Shown here: positions 19,640 through 31,805 of the stretch, in pieces
Position numbering within the stretch: the first letter of the stretch is position 1
Layout of the letters: every line of letters starts with the position of its first letter
From: Alentia gelatinosa
Taxonomy: Eukaryota; Annelida; Polychaeta; Phyllodocida; Polynoidae
Length of the DNA: 64,000 bases
Assembly: GCA_950022655.1 (NCBI GenBank)
Contig: OX465592.1
Location: 372,001-436,000 of the forward strand
Reading direction: 5' to 3'
Made by a program: the position numbers and the translations under genes
Notes under the pieces: model-generated
Told to the model about the DNA's origin: nothing
Seen by the model: only the letters and a program-made list of their open reading frames with translations
Database searches by the model: none

Positions 19640-20024
19640 ATCGCATCGACACAATACTCCACCAGTTTGGATGAGCCGCAATCGTCATCAAGGTGAAGTG
19701 ATGATGACGGTGCATCCAAACGAGTGGAGTATAGTTTATTTTACGATTCGAGTGCGGTTCTGGATTTATCTCACCCCTTTCACGGACATTAGAATAGCAT
19801 CGCAATATCAGAATAATTCAAATTACTCTGCAAATCCAGTTAGGGATGTTTAAATCTCCATGTTGATGTCTTCTCTCCTCTCTGAAATCCTGGCTGCTGA
19901 TTGGTCAATCGCGTAAGACATCATCTCGCTGACTCCGCCACGGCCATGGCGTAGTATTGTCACTTTACAGGGGTGATTGTTGAGTAGTTCTTCCTAGGGC
20001 TAAACTTGTACCAGGGGTGAGATA
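19640..20024. mobile_element. MITE, family A with foldback head, just after the nAChR gene
   Basis: Head: actccaccagtttggatg is mirrored by catccaaacgagtggagt. Body: tttatctcacccctttca to ccaggggtgagataaa. Confidence 0.7.
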
Positions 20025-20255
20025 AAGACGAATCTCAAACTGTGTATGTAGAGTGTGTATATACAAGTAGAACATACACAAATCTTCCATTGATTGCACT
20101 CACGATCTCGTATCCATGACGTCATCACAGACTATGCCATGACGTCATACAAAATGACGTCACTCATTGACATGTTCCATGTAAAGTATGTTGTTTATTG
20201 TTCAGGAACCAATCCGTGTCGCCATGAGGCTCAATGCTGATCTGAGTGTCAGTAC

Positions 20256-20425
20256 GATACAGCTGACAGATACAGCTGACAGATACAGCTGACAGATACA
20301 GCTGACAGATACAGCTGACAGATACAGCTGACAGATACAGCTGACAGATACAGCTGACAGATACAGCTGACAGATTCAGCTGACAGATACAGCGGACAGA
20401 TACAGCGGACAGATACAGCGAACGA
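20256..20425. repeat. 13 bp minisatellite (ACAGATACAGCTG)
   Basis: About 13 units; the last few read acagatacagcgg. Confidence 0.93.
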
Positions 20426-20534
20426 TTGAGGTGCTCCACCTCGGGATCCACATGACCGTCATGGTTTATGTGGCCAACAGTCGCAGATTCGGTGACTTTC
20501 CTTTACAGGAAACCTTGACTCAAATATACTCAAA

Positions 20535-20836
20535 AAGCCTGTTTCCACTGGCCGACTATTCGCCGCCGATCTGCAGTCGGGAACCACTGATGCCAGACCG
20601 GTGAACGGAAACGGACATGCAGAGAAGTGTTCACTGATTGATTGTGCTTAGATTATGCAAAAAGGCCACCACCGTGATGGTCATTGTGTTTGGAGACGGT
20701 TCTGTCAGTATGGACCTGTTAAATGCCGCAGAAACAAGGCATACGCTACACACTCACCGACTTTTAGGAACTGACGTGCAGTTGTTAGCCACGACCGACC
20801 GACCGAATCAATGCCGTTTCCGTTGGCCAGTGGAAA
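20535..20836. mobile_element. Foldback/MITE element, family K
   Basis: Starts cctgtttccactggccgac and ends gccgtttccgttggccagtgg, inverted to each other. Internal text cgatctgcagtcgggaaccac and cttagattatgcaa recurs at 26545-26780. Confidence 0.6.
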
Positions 20837-23220
20837 ATGGTTGAAAGACTACATGACTGTCAGTGCATCTACGCACCATGAAAGCACGTTGAAGGTCTAT
20901 TCGGAGTGGGACTTCTTTCCTTCTTCCCCGATTCCAGCAATAGTGTACAGCTCCAACTGTAGTCCTAGCCATTCTCCGAATAGCATAGCGCGTCTTCGCT
21001 AATAAACATTAATGTGTGTTTCTTCTAGATTTGTGTTGCAATGATTTTATAACATTCATCCTCAACAGTAGGTGCATTGACTCCTCTACGGTCTTTGGTT
21101 TCTTGGCCAGTATCTGTACTTGAGTGATAAAGCTGTTTCAGAATCTATCTCAACGATAGGACAATTTTAGTCATGTACAATGGACTTCCATCAATTTAGA
21201 CGATTTATTTATTTTATGAAGTTGGATGTATGGATCTCTCTTTCAATAAAAATTCCACTGAAAATCTGTCTTTCCGATCTAGCCATATCATGAATGTTAT
21301 GCACTTCGAGTCTTTCTTTAGACTTAAAAGCATTTGCGTAGCTGAGGCTCATTTCTGTAAACAGTAGAATCCTAGCAACTCCGAGGAAATACTCGAATAA
21401 CGACTGCCGCCCACTGAGCCCCAACACGTCGGCGATATTGGCCTATTTCACACTAGCGCCATCTTGTAATGGCGTCCACTATTTCACACCACAACGAGGC
21501 GTTATCTTGTATGTGGCTTCAAAGTGCAGTGGGTGCCTAGATATAGGTGCAAAAGATATAGGTTTTCACCAGCTAAGACCTTTGTATATTAGTAAGTGGT
21601 AGTCCGTTTACAGACCGCGCTGCCTTAGGCTTACAGTCTGTAAGGGTCTAACAGAGCAAGGCTCCCATTTGCCAGTTCCCTCTGCCTGATGGGAGAAAGG
21701 AATTTCGTGATTGGCTGCTCTAATTTTAGCACCAACTCAAGGCTGAGAATACCAAAATTCTGGCAAATCATTATAACTCTCCAAGCTGATTTATTTGGTA
21801 CATGCCCAGTAAAAGTAACTCCAGGACCTATGCTTGAAGAGTAACACACTGGCTACTGGCAAATCACTCAGGGTATATGAGTACCAGCGGAGGCAGGAAT
21901 TCCTGCCTAAAAATGGCAGCGAATAACAGTCTTTGTTTGAGCCTGTGTGGCCTGGCCCTGGCGACAACGGGCTGTACTAGAGTCTCCCCTCAACCCATAG
22001 CTGAGTGGTGGCGTCCTCTGGTGGCTATCTGGGGAACTATTTTTCCACTGCTTCTCCTGCTCTCTGTGGGGAATGTGGGGAGTTGTTCAGAATGTTTAGA
22101 ATATCAGGGCTGAGTCTAGTTTGGCAACCAACCCCTTCTACGATACAGGCGTTGGTCGGGTCAAACCACACTCGGGATCAGTCGGGTTGCGCCTCGATCC
22201 AGGGAGTGTAGGCTCTAAAGACAGAAATACTCAATACTCATAGCTTAGCAAATTGATAACTAAGTCTGGCTTTATGGTGGTTGTATTCTAAGAATGCACA
22301 CAAAAGGAAATAACAAAATGGTAAATTGCCTTCAAGGTCATGATTAACACACTCTCAAAGCAATAACAAAGATCTGGTAGGAGAGTAACAAACAGGCACC
22401 ACTACTGGGTCAAGGAGGCCGCTTATCTAACCCGACCAGAGCTAACTTTATGTAGCTCTGGTTGCCAGTGTAGGCTGAATCCAATCTGATGTTTCCAATA
22501 CTTACCTGTTAGTTTCGACAGAATATATCTCATCGGCCATCTACATATAGCATCCTTTCAATGGTCTTCTATATTCAATTAGAAATTTACATGACTTTAT
22601 AAAAGAATATCTGAACTACTTTTCAATGCTGTCAAATCTATAATGAAAGTTCGCATCACTTCTCCTAACAGATATGTGATATTGTATGACTTATAATTGA
22701 AGTATGTAGGCCTGGATGTTGACTATTGTCATTAAGTTCACTCGACTTTTATCAAACACTCAGGAGAGATTTACCCCCCCCCCTCTTACCCCATGGGCAT
22801 GTACAGGGATTAGAACACAGAATGTCTACCTGGTCCTTCTGATAGAGTCTTCAGCTGCTAACTGGTATCCACAACCGTTTACGTACTGGCCCCGGCGTAA
22901 AGTCGGGCATTTTGAAACAGTTTGAACTCTCTCATAGTAAGATTAGGGGACTGAATACTAAATCTCGTTTTAAGCAGTGTCGGGGTCGGGATCCGAATCA
23001 GGAGATTCACACAGCATGGACATTTCTGTTTACATGTGTTTACATTCTGCGTATACACGTCTCCTCAGGCGTAAATAACACGGTCCTATCTGGCGTCATA
23101 TTTACGCCTGTGTTCTGGCCGTATCCGTGCGAGGCCAGTCCGAGTTATGTTATATTTACGCCACTCTCCAATCATTCCCATCTCTGCACCTAGAGGACAC
23201 CACTGTTGTTTTTATTTCAG
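20837..23220. other. Non-coding stretch, no supported gene
   Basis: AT-rich with a long poly-C (22775) and short ORFs. The ORF at 21877-22113 has a hydrophobic stretch but no splice or family support. A fragment near 22909-22980 (ttttgaaacagtttgaactctc) resembles 16109-16180. Confidence 0.4.
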
Positions 23221-23288
23221 TGGCCTTTAACCTCCGAGTCTGTGTTATTGGGAACTTCTCCAACAAACTTGGAGAGAAGTATGTATAA
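23221..23288 (+). CDS. Possible short coding exon, product unknown
   Basis: A strong acceptor (ttgtttttatttcag) is followed by a frame reading AFNLRVCVIGNFSNKLGEKYV and a TAA at 23286-23288. A donor-like GTATGT at 23279 could instead make it a 58 nt internal exon. The composition looks protein-like and contains an NFS sequon. I do not recognise it and see no convincing partner exon nearby, so a chance open stretch or an exon remnant remains possible. Confidence 0.27.
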
Positions 23289-25961
23289 CCAGACGCCAGG
23301 CGTCGACCTATGTATCACCGGTAGGTGTCGCCACCAGAGGAACCCCAGGCACCAGTTCAGCCAGAGTATTGTTGTCTGACCACTAAACTGAATACAAGTA
23401 TCAAAAAGAGCCGGAAAATACAATCCTATATTACCAATTTCTATAATGAGACCTTTCAAAAACCCGATTGGGCATGATTTGATTGAATACTTTTGTTATG
23501 TGCTCAAAGACCACGTGACAGCCAGTCGGGTTAAATCCGCGGCCACCTTGAGCTAGTACCTGTAAGTGTCCTTGGCTCTTCCGGCAGATACCTCGTGTGA
23601 CCTGGACCTATGATTGGAAAGTGTCCCATATTCTTTATTCTTGAAGCCATTTTTCAACGTTCTCATTTCTTTTCGTTTGTATTTTGACTAAAATAACCAT
23701 TATCAATTTTGTGAGCTAGCAATATGTCATAGCGGGTATTACAGAACCTACATAAAACTAAATTACATGGTCCAAGAGTGAGAATTCACGAACAGAGCCT
23801 GGACGGAACCAAACCAACCTCTCAGTTCGGACAGAGTGGAGACAGAGGTGGCGTCCAATCTATGAGTCACTCAGCTCCGAGCAGATACTAGGTGGCTCCA
23901 CTCTCCCAGCACCTGTAGTGTTCCCGTGGACACCTAGGGGGCAGCACGCGTGCGCAGTAAGTCTTGGATCACGGAGGTGGCTTCACAAGGTCTCACAAAG
24001 CAAATTAAACAATTCTCTATTCGTCGACATGCTTCAGAATTCTTGTCTCACAATTTCGTTCTTCGTGCAAATAGTATTCCAATAGTAACAACAACAGCTG
24101 ATTAACCGATCCATGCTCATTCTCATCATGGGAGAATAGCAATTATCAATAGGCCTTTTTCCATAGGCCGGTGTCGCACCTTATCTGGTTGGTTACGCAA
24201 TGTCTGCAGCCAAACAACCCCCTCGCAACGTATTCTGTAGCATTGGAGCACTGGGTATATGAGGGTAAAACGTTTATAATACCCATGCACATTATTTCCA
24301 TAGAAATAAAAGCGATTGCATCAAATTTTATGGTATTTCAGCTCTAATTTTATGTATGATACATGCATATCAACTCAATGATGCCTTAGATATACCTTAG
24401 ATAACACAGGGACCCCGAAACTGCATATACACTAATACATTGGCAGGCCTAGCTATAATATGCTTATCTTTTTCCAAGTTAAAACCATGATAATTATCAA
24501 CTATAAAGTTTAGACAGCTCAGATCCATTAAGACAATACCATAGTTTGTTCCAGCAATTTAATCTGTCAAAAAACAACACTCCTGCAATCACACCGACCG
24601 TTCACACTCTAGGTGTGGTTGCTGTGTGTCTCTATATACAAGCCGCCTGACTCGGCCGTGTTTGTCCGAGCGGCCGTGTATCTAGAGAGTGGGCCGTTAG
24701 GTGGCGTTGAATGGCAACACCTGTATTGTTATCCTACCCCAGGTATTTATAGCCCCAAAGACCTTATTATCCATTTTCTAGACTAAATTAATCCCAAAAG
24801 TTGCCATGTGAAGGGTTTATCAACAGGGACTATTTTCTGCTCTCTAGCGCAAAGGTCATTATTGTCAATATACCATTTTTGAAGCTCTAAACCAATTTTG
24901 AATCTGTATACCATGGTTATGGTATTAGATCGTTTTTAAACAATGGGTATTGGTTCACTGTGCCCCCATACATTTTGGATGGGGACTTTGTATACGATGG
25001 TTAATAAACAATGGGTGGTAGTTTACTGAGTCCCAATACATTGTAAACGGGGACTTTGTATAAGATAGATAATAATATGTAGGACTCTTACTTGGCTGAT
25101 ATTCTCTGAACGTGAAAAGTGCAGTTATTTGTTTCTAGGCCACCATTCATCTTACCCTACACGCTCACGTCACATCTGTCTCGTTATCAGATCTCACTGT
25201 TCATCAACGTCCTCTGCGCAACACGCCACTGATCTATCACCTCTGGGCGATATATGGGGACGTGACCCATTATCGCCCACCGGAAGTGGATTCCGGAAGC
25301 CCCTCTGAGGGTTGATTTCTGAACGAGGCTGTGTTGGACAGCGGTCGGCACTCGGGTCTAATGACGGTCAGAAAGAGGCTGTCAGCGCAATGCATTCTGG
25401 GACAGACACCTCCAAAGCCTCGTTTTGGTGCGGGGAGACTAGGTACTCAGCGCCGCCACTAGATGGCGTGAAGTCGTCGTCAGTAAGAGGCAAAAACATC
25501 TGTGTTGATATTGTGTGGTCGTAGAGGTCATGACCTTCAGAGCTGACGTCATCAGCTGGGCACTGAGAGCGTCTGACGATTGATCTGAAGCCTCGTTTAC
25601 AGCGGCCGATTATTTCTCACCGATCTGCCGTCGGGCACCACCGATCTTATAGAGATGAGTCGTAAGGGTACGTAACGCTCTCACGTGGAGACCGTTCTCT
25701 GCACGTCTGTACTAAACCCGGATCGAGCTGATACACGCAGTGACCACCCGCAGTCCGCCGCACAAAAACGGGAAGCCTCTCTCCCGGGGCACACTCTCCA
25801 TGCGGAGTTGTGCCCGTCCACTATGGAGCTAGAGTAAGACTCTGCTGGGAGCTGGATCGGCACGACAACAAGGTAAAGCCCATAAGACACCGACATGTTT
25901 TCCCGATTCATCCCGACCATCAGCTCGGTGAGAGTCTGGAATAAAATGTCGATGTCTTATA
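23289..25961. other. Non-coding stretch with CTCF-like motifs, no supported gene
   Basis: Matches to the CCANNAG-GGC type core lie near 23331, 23887, 23931 and 25455. A diverged direct repeat of about 85 bp lies at 24932-25065 (acaatgggtattggttcactg / acaatgggtggtagtttactg). Family K-like text sits at 25585-25650. Confidence 0.4.
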
Positions 25962-26480
25962 CCTATAAGACACCGACACGATGACTCTCCCCGACGACAC
26001 CTCCTGCCTTTATAAACTCGTAAAACAACCCGATTGAGATCAAAGAGGGCGGCCGGGAGCCTGACCCGGCTGGGCCCGGCCGGGTGATAGATCTGTATAG
26101 GTAATAATGCACAGTTTAATAACTTCTGTTCTTTTTAAGATATCAGAAAACGGGTTTCAGAACTATAATCGCCTCTGTTCAACCTACAAATCGATATAAG
26201 GAACTTCTAAATCGGACTAGGGGATAGGTAGCATCGCTATTCAAACGGCCAACTCAGAATCGGTAACAATCGGTGAAAGTGCGTACATCGAAATCTTAAG
26301 GTCGGGGAGAGTCGGTCATATCTGACATGGTAGTATTGCCCGACGCATCGGGAAAAGCAATAAAATCGGGTCGGTGAAGTGCGTACACCGACCCGATTGA
26401 CGCAGATTGTCACAGACCCGACGGATCCGTCGGGGAAAGGTAGAATCGGGCACGGCGGTCGGGTCGGTGTCTTATAGGCT
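25962..26480 (+). mobile_element. MITE-like element, family G (TIR CCTATAAGACACCGAC)
   Basis: Left cctataagacaccgac and right gtcggtgtcttatagg are perfect inverted repeats. The interior is rich in cgaccgattt/cgggtcggtg and gggcccggccggg. A reverse-orientation relative is at 37818-38147. Confidence 0.7.
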
Positions 26481-26544
26481 TAAGATGGATGACAAGCTCA
26501 TAACACTACCTTTCGCGGGTCCCTGCTGGTAACGGCTATAGGCC

Positions 26545-26960
26545 CGTTTACATGGGCCGACTTCTCGTCACCAATCTACAGTCAGGAACCACCGATGGAC
26601 TTTAGCACTGCTGATGCAAAATCGGTCAATGGAAACGAAGCAGTTCGTGAAATTACCGAAGACTTTCTCTGCTTAGATCATGCAATTTGGCACCAACAAC
26701 CACTGTGACCACCACCGACAGATTTATAGGGGGACGCAAAAAATCTACGCCGTTATCGTCGGCCAATGGACCTTTATAGCTGCACACAGTGTCGCTGACC
26801 ACTGACTCGTCATGAGGCCCGTTCCCATTGGCCGACGAAAACGGTGCAGATTTTTTTAGTTCTTCTAAACGCCCTTTTCCATTGACCGATGACTGATGAC
26901 GTCAGCAGTGTTGACTGTCCGTCGGTGGTTCCTGACCGTAGATCGGTGATGGCGGTCGTT
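26545..26960. mobile_element. Family K foldback elements (two abutting copies)
   Basis: cccgtttacatgggccgac, accgatggactttagcactgctg, cgccgttatcgtcggccaatgg, then cccgttcccattggccgacg. Same vocabulary as 52612-52830 and 32105-32225. Confidence 0.55.
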
Positions 26961-27253
26961 GGCCGTGGCGAGATATCATCGCTTTATCAGGTGATCGGTG
27001 AGTTGTTTCTCTTAATGTTATTCCTAAAAAGCTAAACTTGTAGCAGGGATGAGAGAAGTATGTATTTATATATATGTATAGATGTAGATATGGCACAGAT
27101 GCACCAGACATCTATATTGATGGCTATTTCTGCGTGGCTGTACCTTCTTCCCGCTGAGCTGACTATGAATTAAGTGAAGTCCTCATTTGACATGGACTAC
27201 AGGAGCAGTCTGAAGAGCGGCGGTGATATATAATGGAGATGAAGAAGGGTGGT

Positions 27254-29868
27254 GTCAGGCGCAGGTGTCATGGCCGCCACGTCTCCCGCTGCGACTCACT
27301 CCTCTCTGATACAGGTGTCATGGCCGCCACGTCTCCCGCTGAGTCTCACTCCTCTCTGATACAGGTGTCATGGCCGCCACGTCTCCCGCTGAGTCTCACT
27401 CCTCTCACACACAGGTGTCATGGCCGCCACGTCTCCCGCTGCGACTCACTCTCACACACAGGTGTCATGGCCGCCACGTCTCCCGCTGCGACTCACTCTC
27501 ACACACAGGTGTCATGGCCGCCACGTCTCCCGCTGAGTCTCACTCCTCTCACACACAGGTGTCATGACCGCCACGTCTCCCGCTGAGACTCACCCACTCA
27601 CACACAGGTGTCATGGCCGCCACGTCTCCCGCTGAGTCTCACTCCACTCACACACAGGTGTCATGGCCGCCACGTCTCCCGCTGAGACTCTCTCCTCTCA
27701 CACACAGGTGTCATGGCCGCCACGTCTCCCGCTGAGACTCACCCACTCACACACAGGTGTCATGACCGCCACGTCTCCCGCTGAGACTCTCTCCTCTCAC
27801 ACACAGGTGTCATGGCCGCCACGTCTCCCGCTGAGACTCACCCACTCACACACAGGTGTCATGGCCGCCACGTCTCCCGCTGAGACTCTCTCCACTCTGA
27901 TACAGGTGTCATGGCCGCCACGTCTCCCGCTGAGACTCACCCACTCACACACAGGTGTCATGGCCGCCACGTCTCCCGCTGCGACTCACTCTCACACACA
28001 GGTGTCATGGCCGCCACGTCTCCCGCTGCGACTCACTCTCACACACAGGTGTCATGGCCGCCACGTCTCCCGCTGAGTCTCACTCCTCTCACACACAGGT
28101 GTCATGACCGCCACGTCTCCCGCTGAGACTCACTCCTCTCACACACAGGTGTCATGGCCGCCACGTCTCCCGCTGAGACTCTCTCCTCTCACACACAGGT
28201 GTCATGGCCGCCACGTCTCCCGCTGAGTCTCACTCCTCTCACACACAGGTATCATGGCCGCCACGTCTCCCGCTGAGTCTCACTCCTCTCACACACAGGT
28301 GTCATGGCCGCCACGTCTCCCGCTGAGTCTCACTCCTCTCACACACAGGTGTCATGACCGCCACGTCTCCCGCTGAGACTCACCCACTCACACACAGGTG
28401 TCATGACCGCCACGTCTCCCGCTGAGACTCTCTCCTCTCACACACAGGTGTCATGGCCGCCACGTCTCCCGCTGAGACTCACCCACTCACACACAGGTGT
28501 CATGGCCGCCACGTCTCCCGCTGAGACTCTCTCCACTCTGATACAGGTGTCATGGCCGCCACGTCTCCCGCTGAGTCTCACTCCTCTCACACACAGGTGT
28601 CATGGCCGCCACGTCTCCCGCTGAGACTCTCTCCACTCACACACAGGTGTCATGGCCGCCACGTCTCCCGCTGCGACTCACTCTCACACACAGGTGTCAT
28701 GGCAGCCACGTCTCCCGCTGCGACTCACTCTCACACACAGGTGTCATGGCCGCCACGTCTCCCGCTGAGTCTAACTCCTCTCACACACAGGTGTCATGAC
28801 CGCCACGTCTCCCGCTGAGACTCACCAACTCACACACAGGTGTCATGGCCGCCACGTCTCCCGCTGAGACTCTCTCCACTCTGATACAGGTGTCATGGCC
28901 GCCACGTCTCCCGCTGAGTCTCACTCCTCTCACACACAGGTGTCATGGCCGCCACGTCTCCCGCTGAGACTCTCTCCTCTCACACACAGGTGTCATGGCC
29001 GCCACGTCTCCCGCTGAGTCTCACTCCTCTCACACACAGGTGTCATGGCCGCCACGTCTCCCGCTGAGACTCACTCCTCTCACACACAGGTGTCATGGCC
29101 GCCACGTCTCCCGCTGAGTCTCACTCCTCTCACGCACAGGTGTCATGGCCGCCACGTCTCCCGCTGAGACTCACCCCTCTCACACACAGGTGTCATGGCC
29201 GCCACGTCTCCCGCTGAGACTCTCTCCAGTCACACACAGGTGTCATGGCCGCCACGTCTCCCGCTGAGACTCACTCCTCTCACACACAGGTGTCATGGCC
29301 GCCACGTCTCCCGCTGAGACTCTCTCCACTCTGATACAGGTGTCATGGCCGCCACGTCTCCCGCTGAGACTCTCTCCTCTCACACACAGGTGTCATGGCC
29401 GCCACGTCTCCCGCTGAGACTCACTCCTCTCACACACAGGTGTCATGGCCGCCACGTCTCCCGCTGAGACTCTCTCCACTCTGATACAGGTGTCATGGCC
29501 GCCAAGTCTCCCGCTGAGACTCTCTCCTCTCACACACAGGTGTCATGGCCGCCACGTCTCCCGCTGAGACTCACTCCTCTCACACACAGGTGTCATGGCC
29601 GCCACGTCTCCCGCTGAGACTCAATCCACTCACACACAGGTGTCATGGCCGCCACGTCTCCCGCTGCGACTCACTCTCACACACAGGTGTCATGGCCGCC
29701 ACGTCTCCCGCTGCGACTCACTCTCACACACAGGTGTCATGGACGCCACGTCTCCCGCTGCGACTCACTCTCACACACAGGTGTCATGGCCGCCACGTCT
29801 CCCGCTGAGACTCACTCCTCTCACACACAGGTGTCATGACCGCCACGTCTCCCGCTGAGACTCACCCA
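27254..29868. repeat. 50 bp minisatellite (about 52 copies) with an ATGGCCGCC core
   Basis: The unit acacaggtgtcATGGCCGCCACG plus tctcccgctgagactcactcctctcac has 44-46 bp variants. Each unit has an acceptor-like cacacag followed by GTGTCATG. In the frame VMAATSPAETHSSHTQ there is no stop within a unit, but the 50 bp period changes frame between units. Confidence 0.95.
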
Positions 29869-31628
29869 CTCAATATCACCATCTTCAACACACCACACAC
29901 TCTCCACTGTCTGTAAAAGGAGGTAAGAATATCACCATCTTCAACACACCACACACTCTCCACTGTCTGTAAAAGGAGGTAAGAATATCACCAGCGTCAA
30001 CACACCACACACTCTCCACTGTCTACAGGAGGAGGTAAGAATATCACCATCTTCAACACACCACACACTCTCCAGAGTCTACAGGAGGAGGTGAGAATAT
30101 CACCATCTTCAACACACCACACACTCTCCACTGTCTACAGGAGGAGGTAAGAATATCACCAGCGTCAACACACCACACACTCTCCACAGTCTACAGGAGG
30201 AGGTAAGAATATCACCATCTTCAACACACCACACACTCTCCACTGTCTGTAAAAGGAGGTGAGAATATCACCATCTTCAACACACCACACACTCTCCACT
30301 GTCTGTAAAAGGAGGTGAGAATATCACCATCTTCAACACACCACACACTCTCCACTGTCTACAGGAGGAGGTGAGAATATCACCATCTTCAACACACCAC
30401 ACACTCTCCAGAGTCTGTAAAAGGAGGTGAGAATATCACCATCTTCAACACACCACACACTCTCCACAGTCTACAGGAGGAGGTGAGAATATCACCATCT
30501 TCAACACACCACACACTCTCCACTGTCTGTAAAAGGAGGTGAGAATATCACCATCTTCAACACACCACACACTCTCCAGAGTCTGTAAAAGGAGGTGAGA
30601 ATATCACCATCTTCAACACACCACACACTCTCCAGAGTCTACAGGAGGAGGTGAGAATATCACCATCTTCAACACACCACACACTCTCCACTGTCTGTAA
30701 AAGGAGGTGAGAATATCACCAGCGTCAACACACCACACACTCTCCACAGTCTACAGGAGGAGGTGAGAATATCACCATCTTCAACACACCACACACTCTC
30801 CACTGTCTGTAAAAGGAGGTGAGAATATCACCATCTTCAACACACCACACACTCTCCACTGTCTGTAAAAGGAGGTGAGAATATCACCATCTTCAACACA
30901 CCACACACTCTCCAGAGTCTACAGGAGGAGGTGAGAATATCACCATCTTCAACACACCACACACTCTCCACTGTCTGTAAAAGGAGGTGAGAATATCACC
31001 ATCTTCAACACACCACACACTCTCCAGAGTCTACAGGAGGAGGTGAGAATATCACCATCTTCAACACACCACACACTCTCCAGAGTCTGTAAAAGGAGGT
31101 GAGAATATCACCAGCTTCAACACACCTCACACTCTCCACTGTCTACGGGAGGAGGTAAGAATATCATCATCTTCAACACACCACACACTCTCCACTGTCT
31201 GTAAAAGGAGGTGAGAATATCACCAGCTTCAACACACCTCACACTCTCCACTGTCTACGGGAGGAGGTAAGAATATCACCATCTTCAACACACCACACAC
31301 TCTCCACAGTCTGTAAAAGGAGGTAAGAATATCACCATCTTCAACACACCACACACTCTCCACTGTCTGTAAAAGGAGGTAAGAATATCACCAGCGTCAA
31401 CACACCACACACTCTCCACTGTCTGTAAAAGGAGGTAAGAATATCACCAGCGTCAACCCACCACACATTCTCCACTGTCTACAGGAGGAGGTGAGAATAT
31501 CACCATCTTCAACACACCACACACTCTCCAGAGTCTGTAAAAGGAGGTAAGAATATCACCAGCGTCAACCCACCACACATTCTCCACTGTCTACAGGAGG
31601 AGGTGAGAATATCACCATCTTCAACACA
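29869..31628. repeat. 56 bp minisatellite (about 31 copies) with a donor-like end
   Basis: The unit AATATCACCATCTTCAACAC plus accacacactctccactgtctgtaaaaggaggtgag alternates with a ctacaggaggag|gtgag form. Each unit ends in GGAG|GT(A/G)AGA, a good donor match. It joins the preceding 50 bp array without a spacer. Confidence 0.95.
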
Positions 31629-31805
31629 CTAGACATGAGCCACTCATTAAAAACAAGCCATTAACTAGACACGAGCCGCCCACTAGACACGGGCCACTCG
31701 CTAGACACGAGCCACTCGCTAGACACGAGCTGCCCACGAGACACGAGCCGCCCGCTAGACACGAGCCGCCCGCGAGACACGAGCCGCCCGCGAGACACGA
31801 GCCCT
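31629..31805. repeat. 18 bp minisatellite (AGACACGAGCCGCCCGCG type)
   Basis: About 9-10 diverged units directly after the 56 bp array; it ends abruptly at ccctctagagtaatag. Confidence 0.85.

Noticed and set aside
24932..25065. Possible mobile element ends around acaatgggt repeats
   Set aside because: Only a diverged direct duplication; no inverted ends or other copies seen in the window.
27254..31628. CRISPR array
   Set aside because: Units are contiguous and near-identical with no unique spacers, and the genome is eukaryotic.
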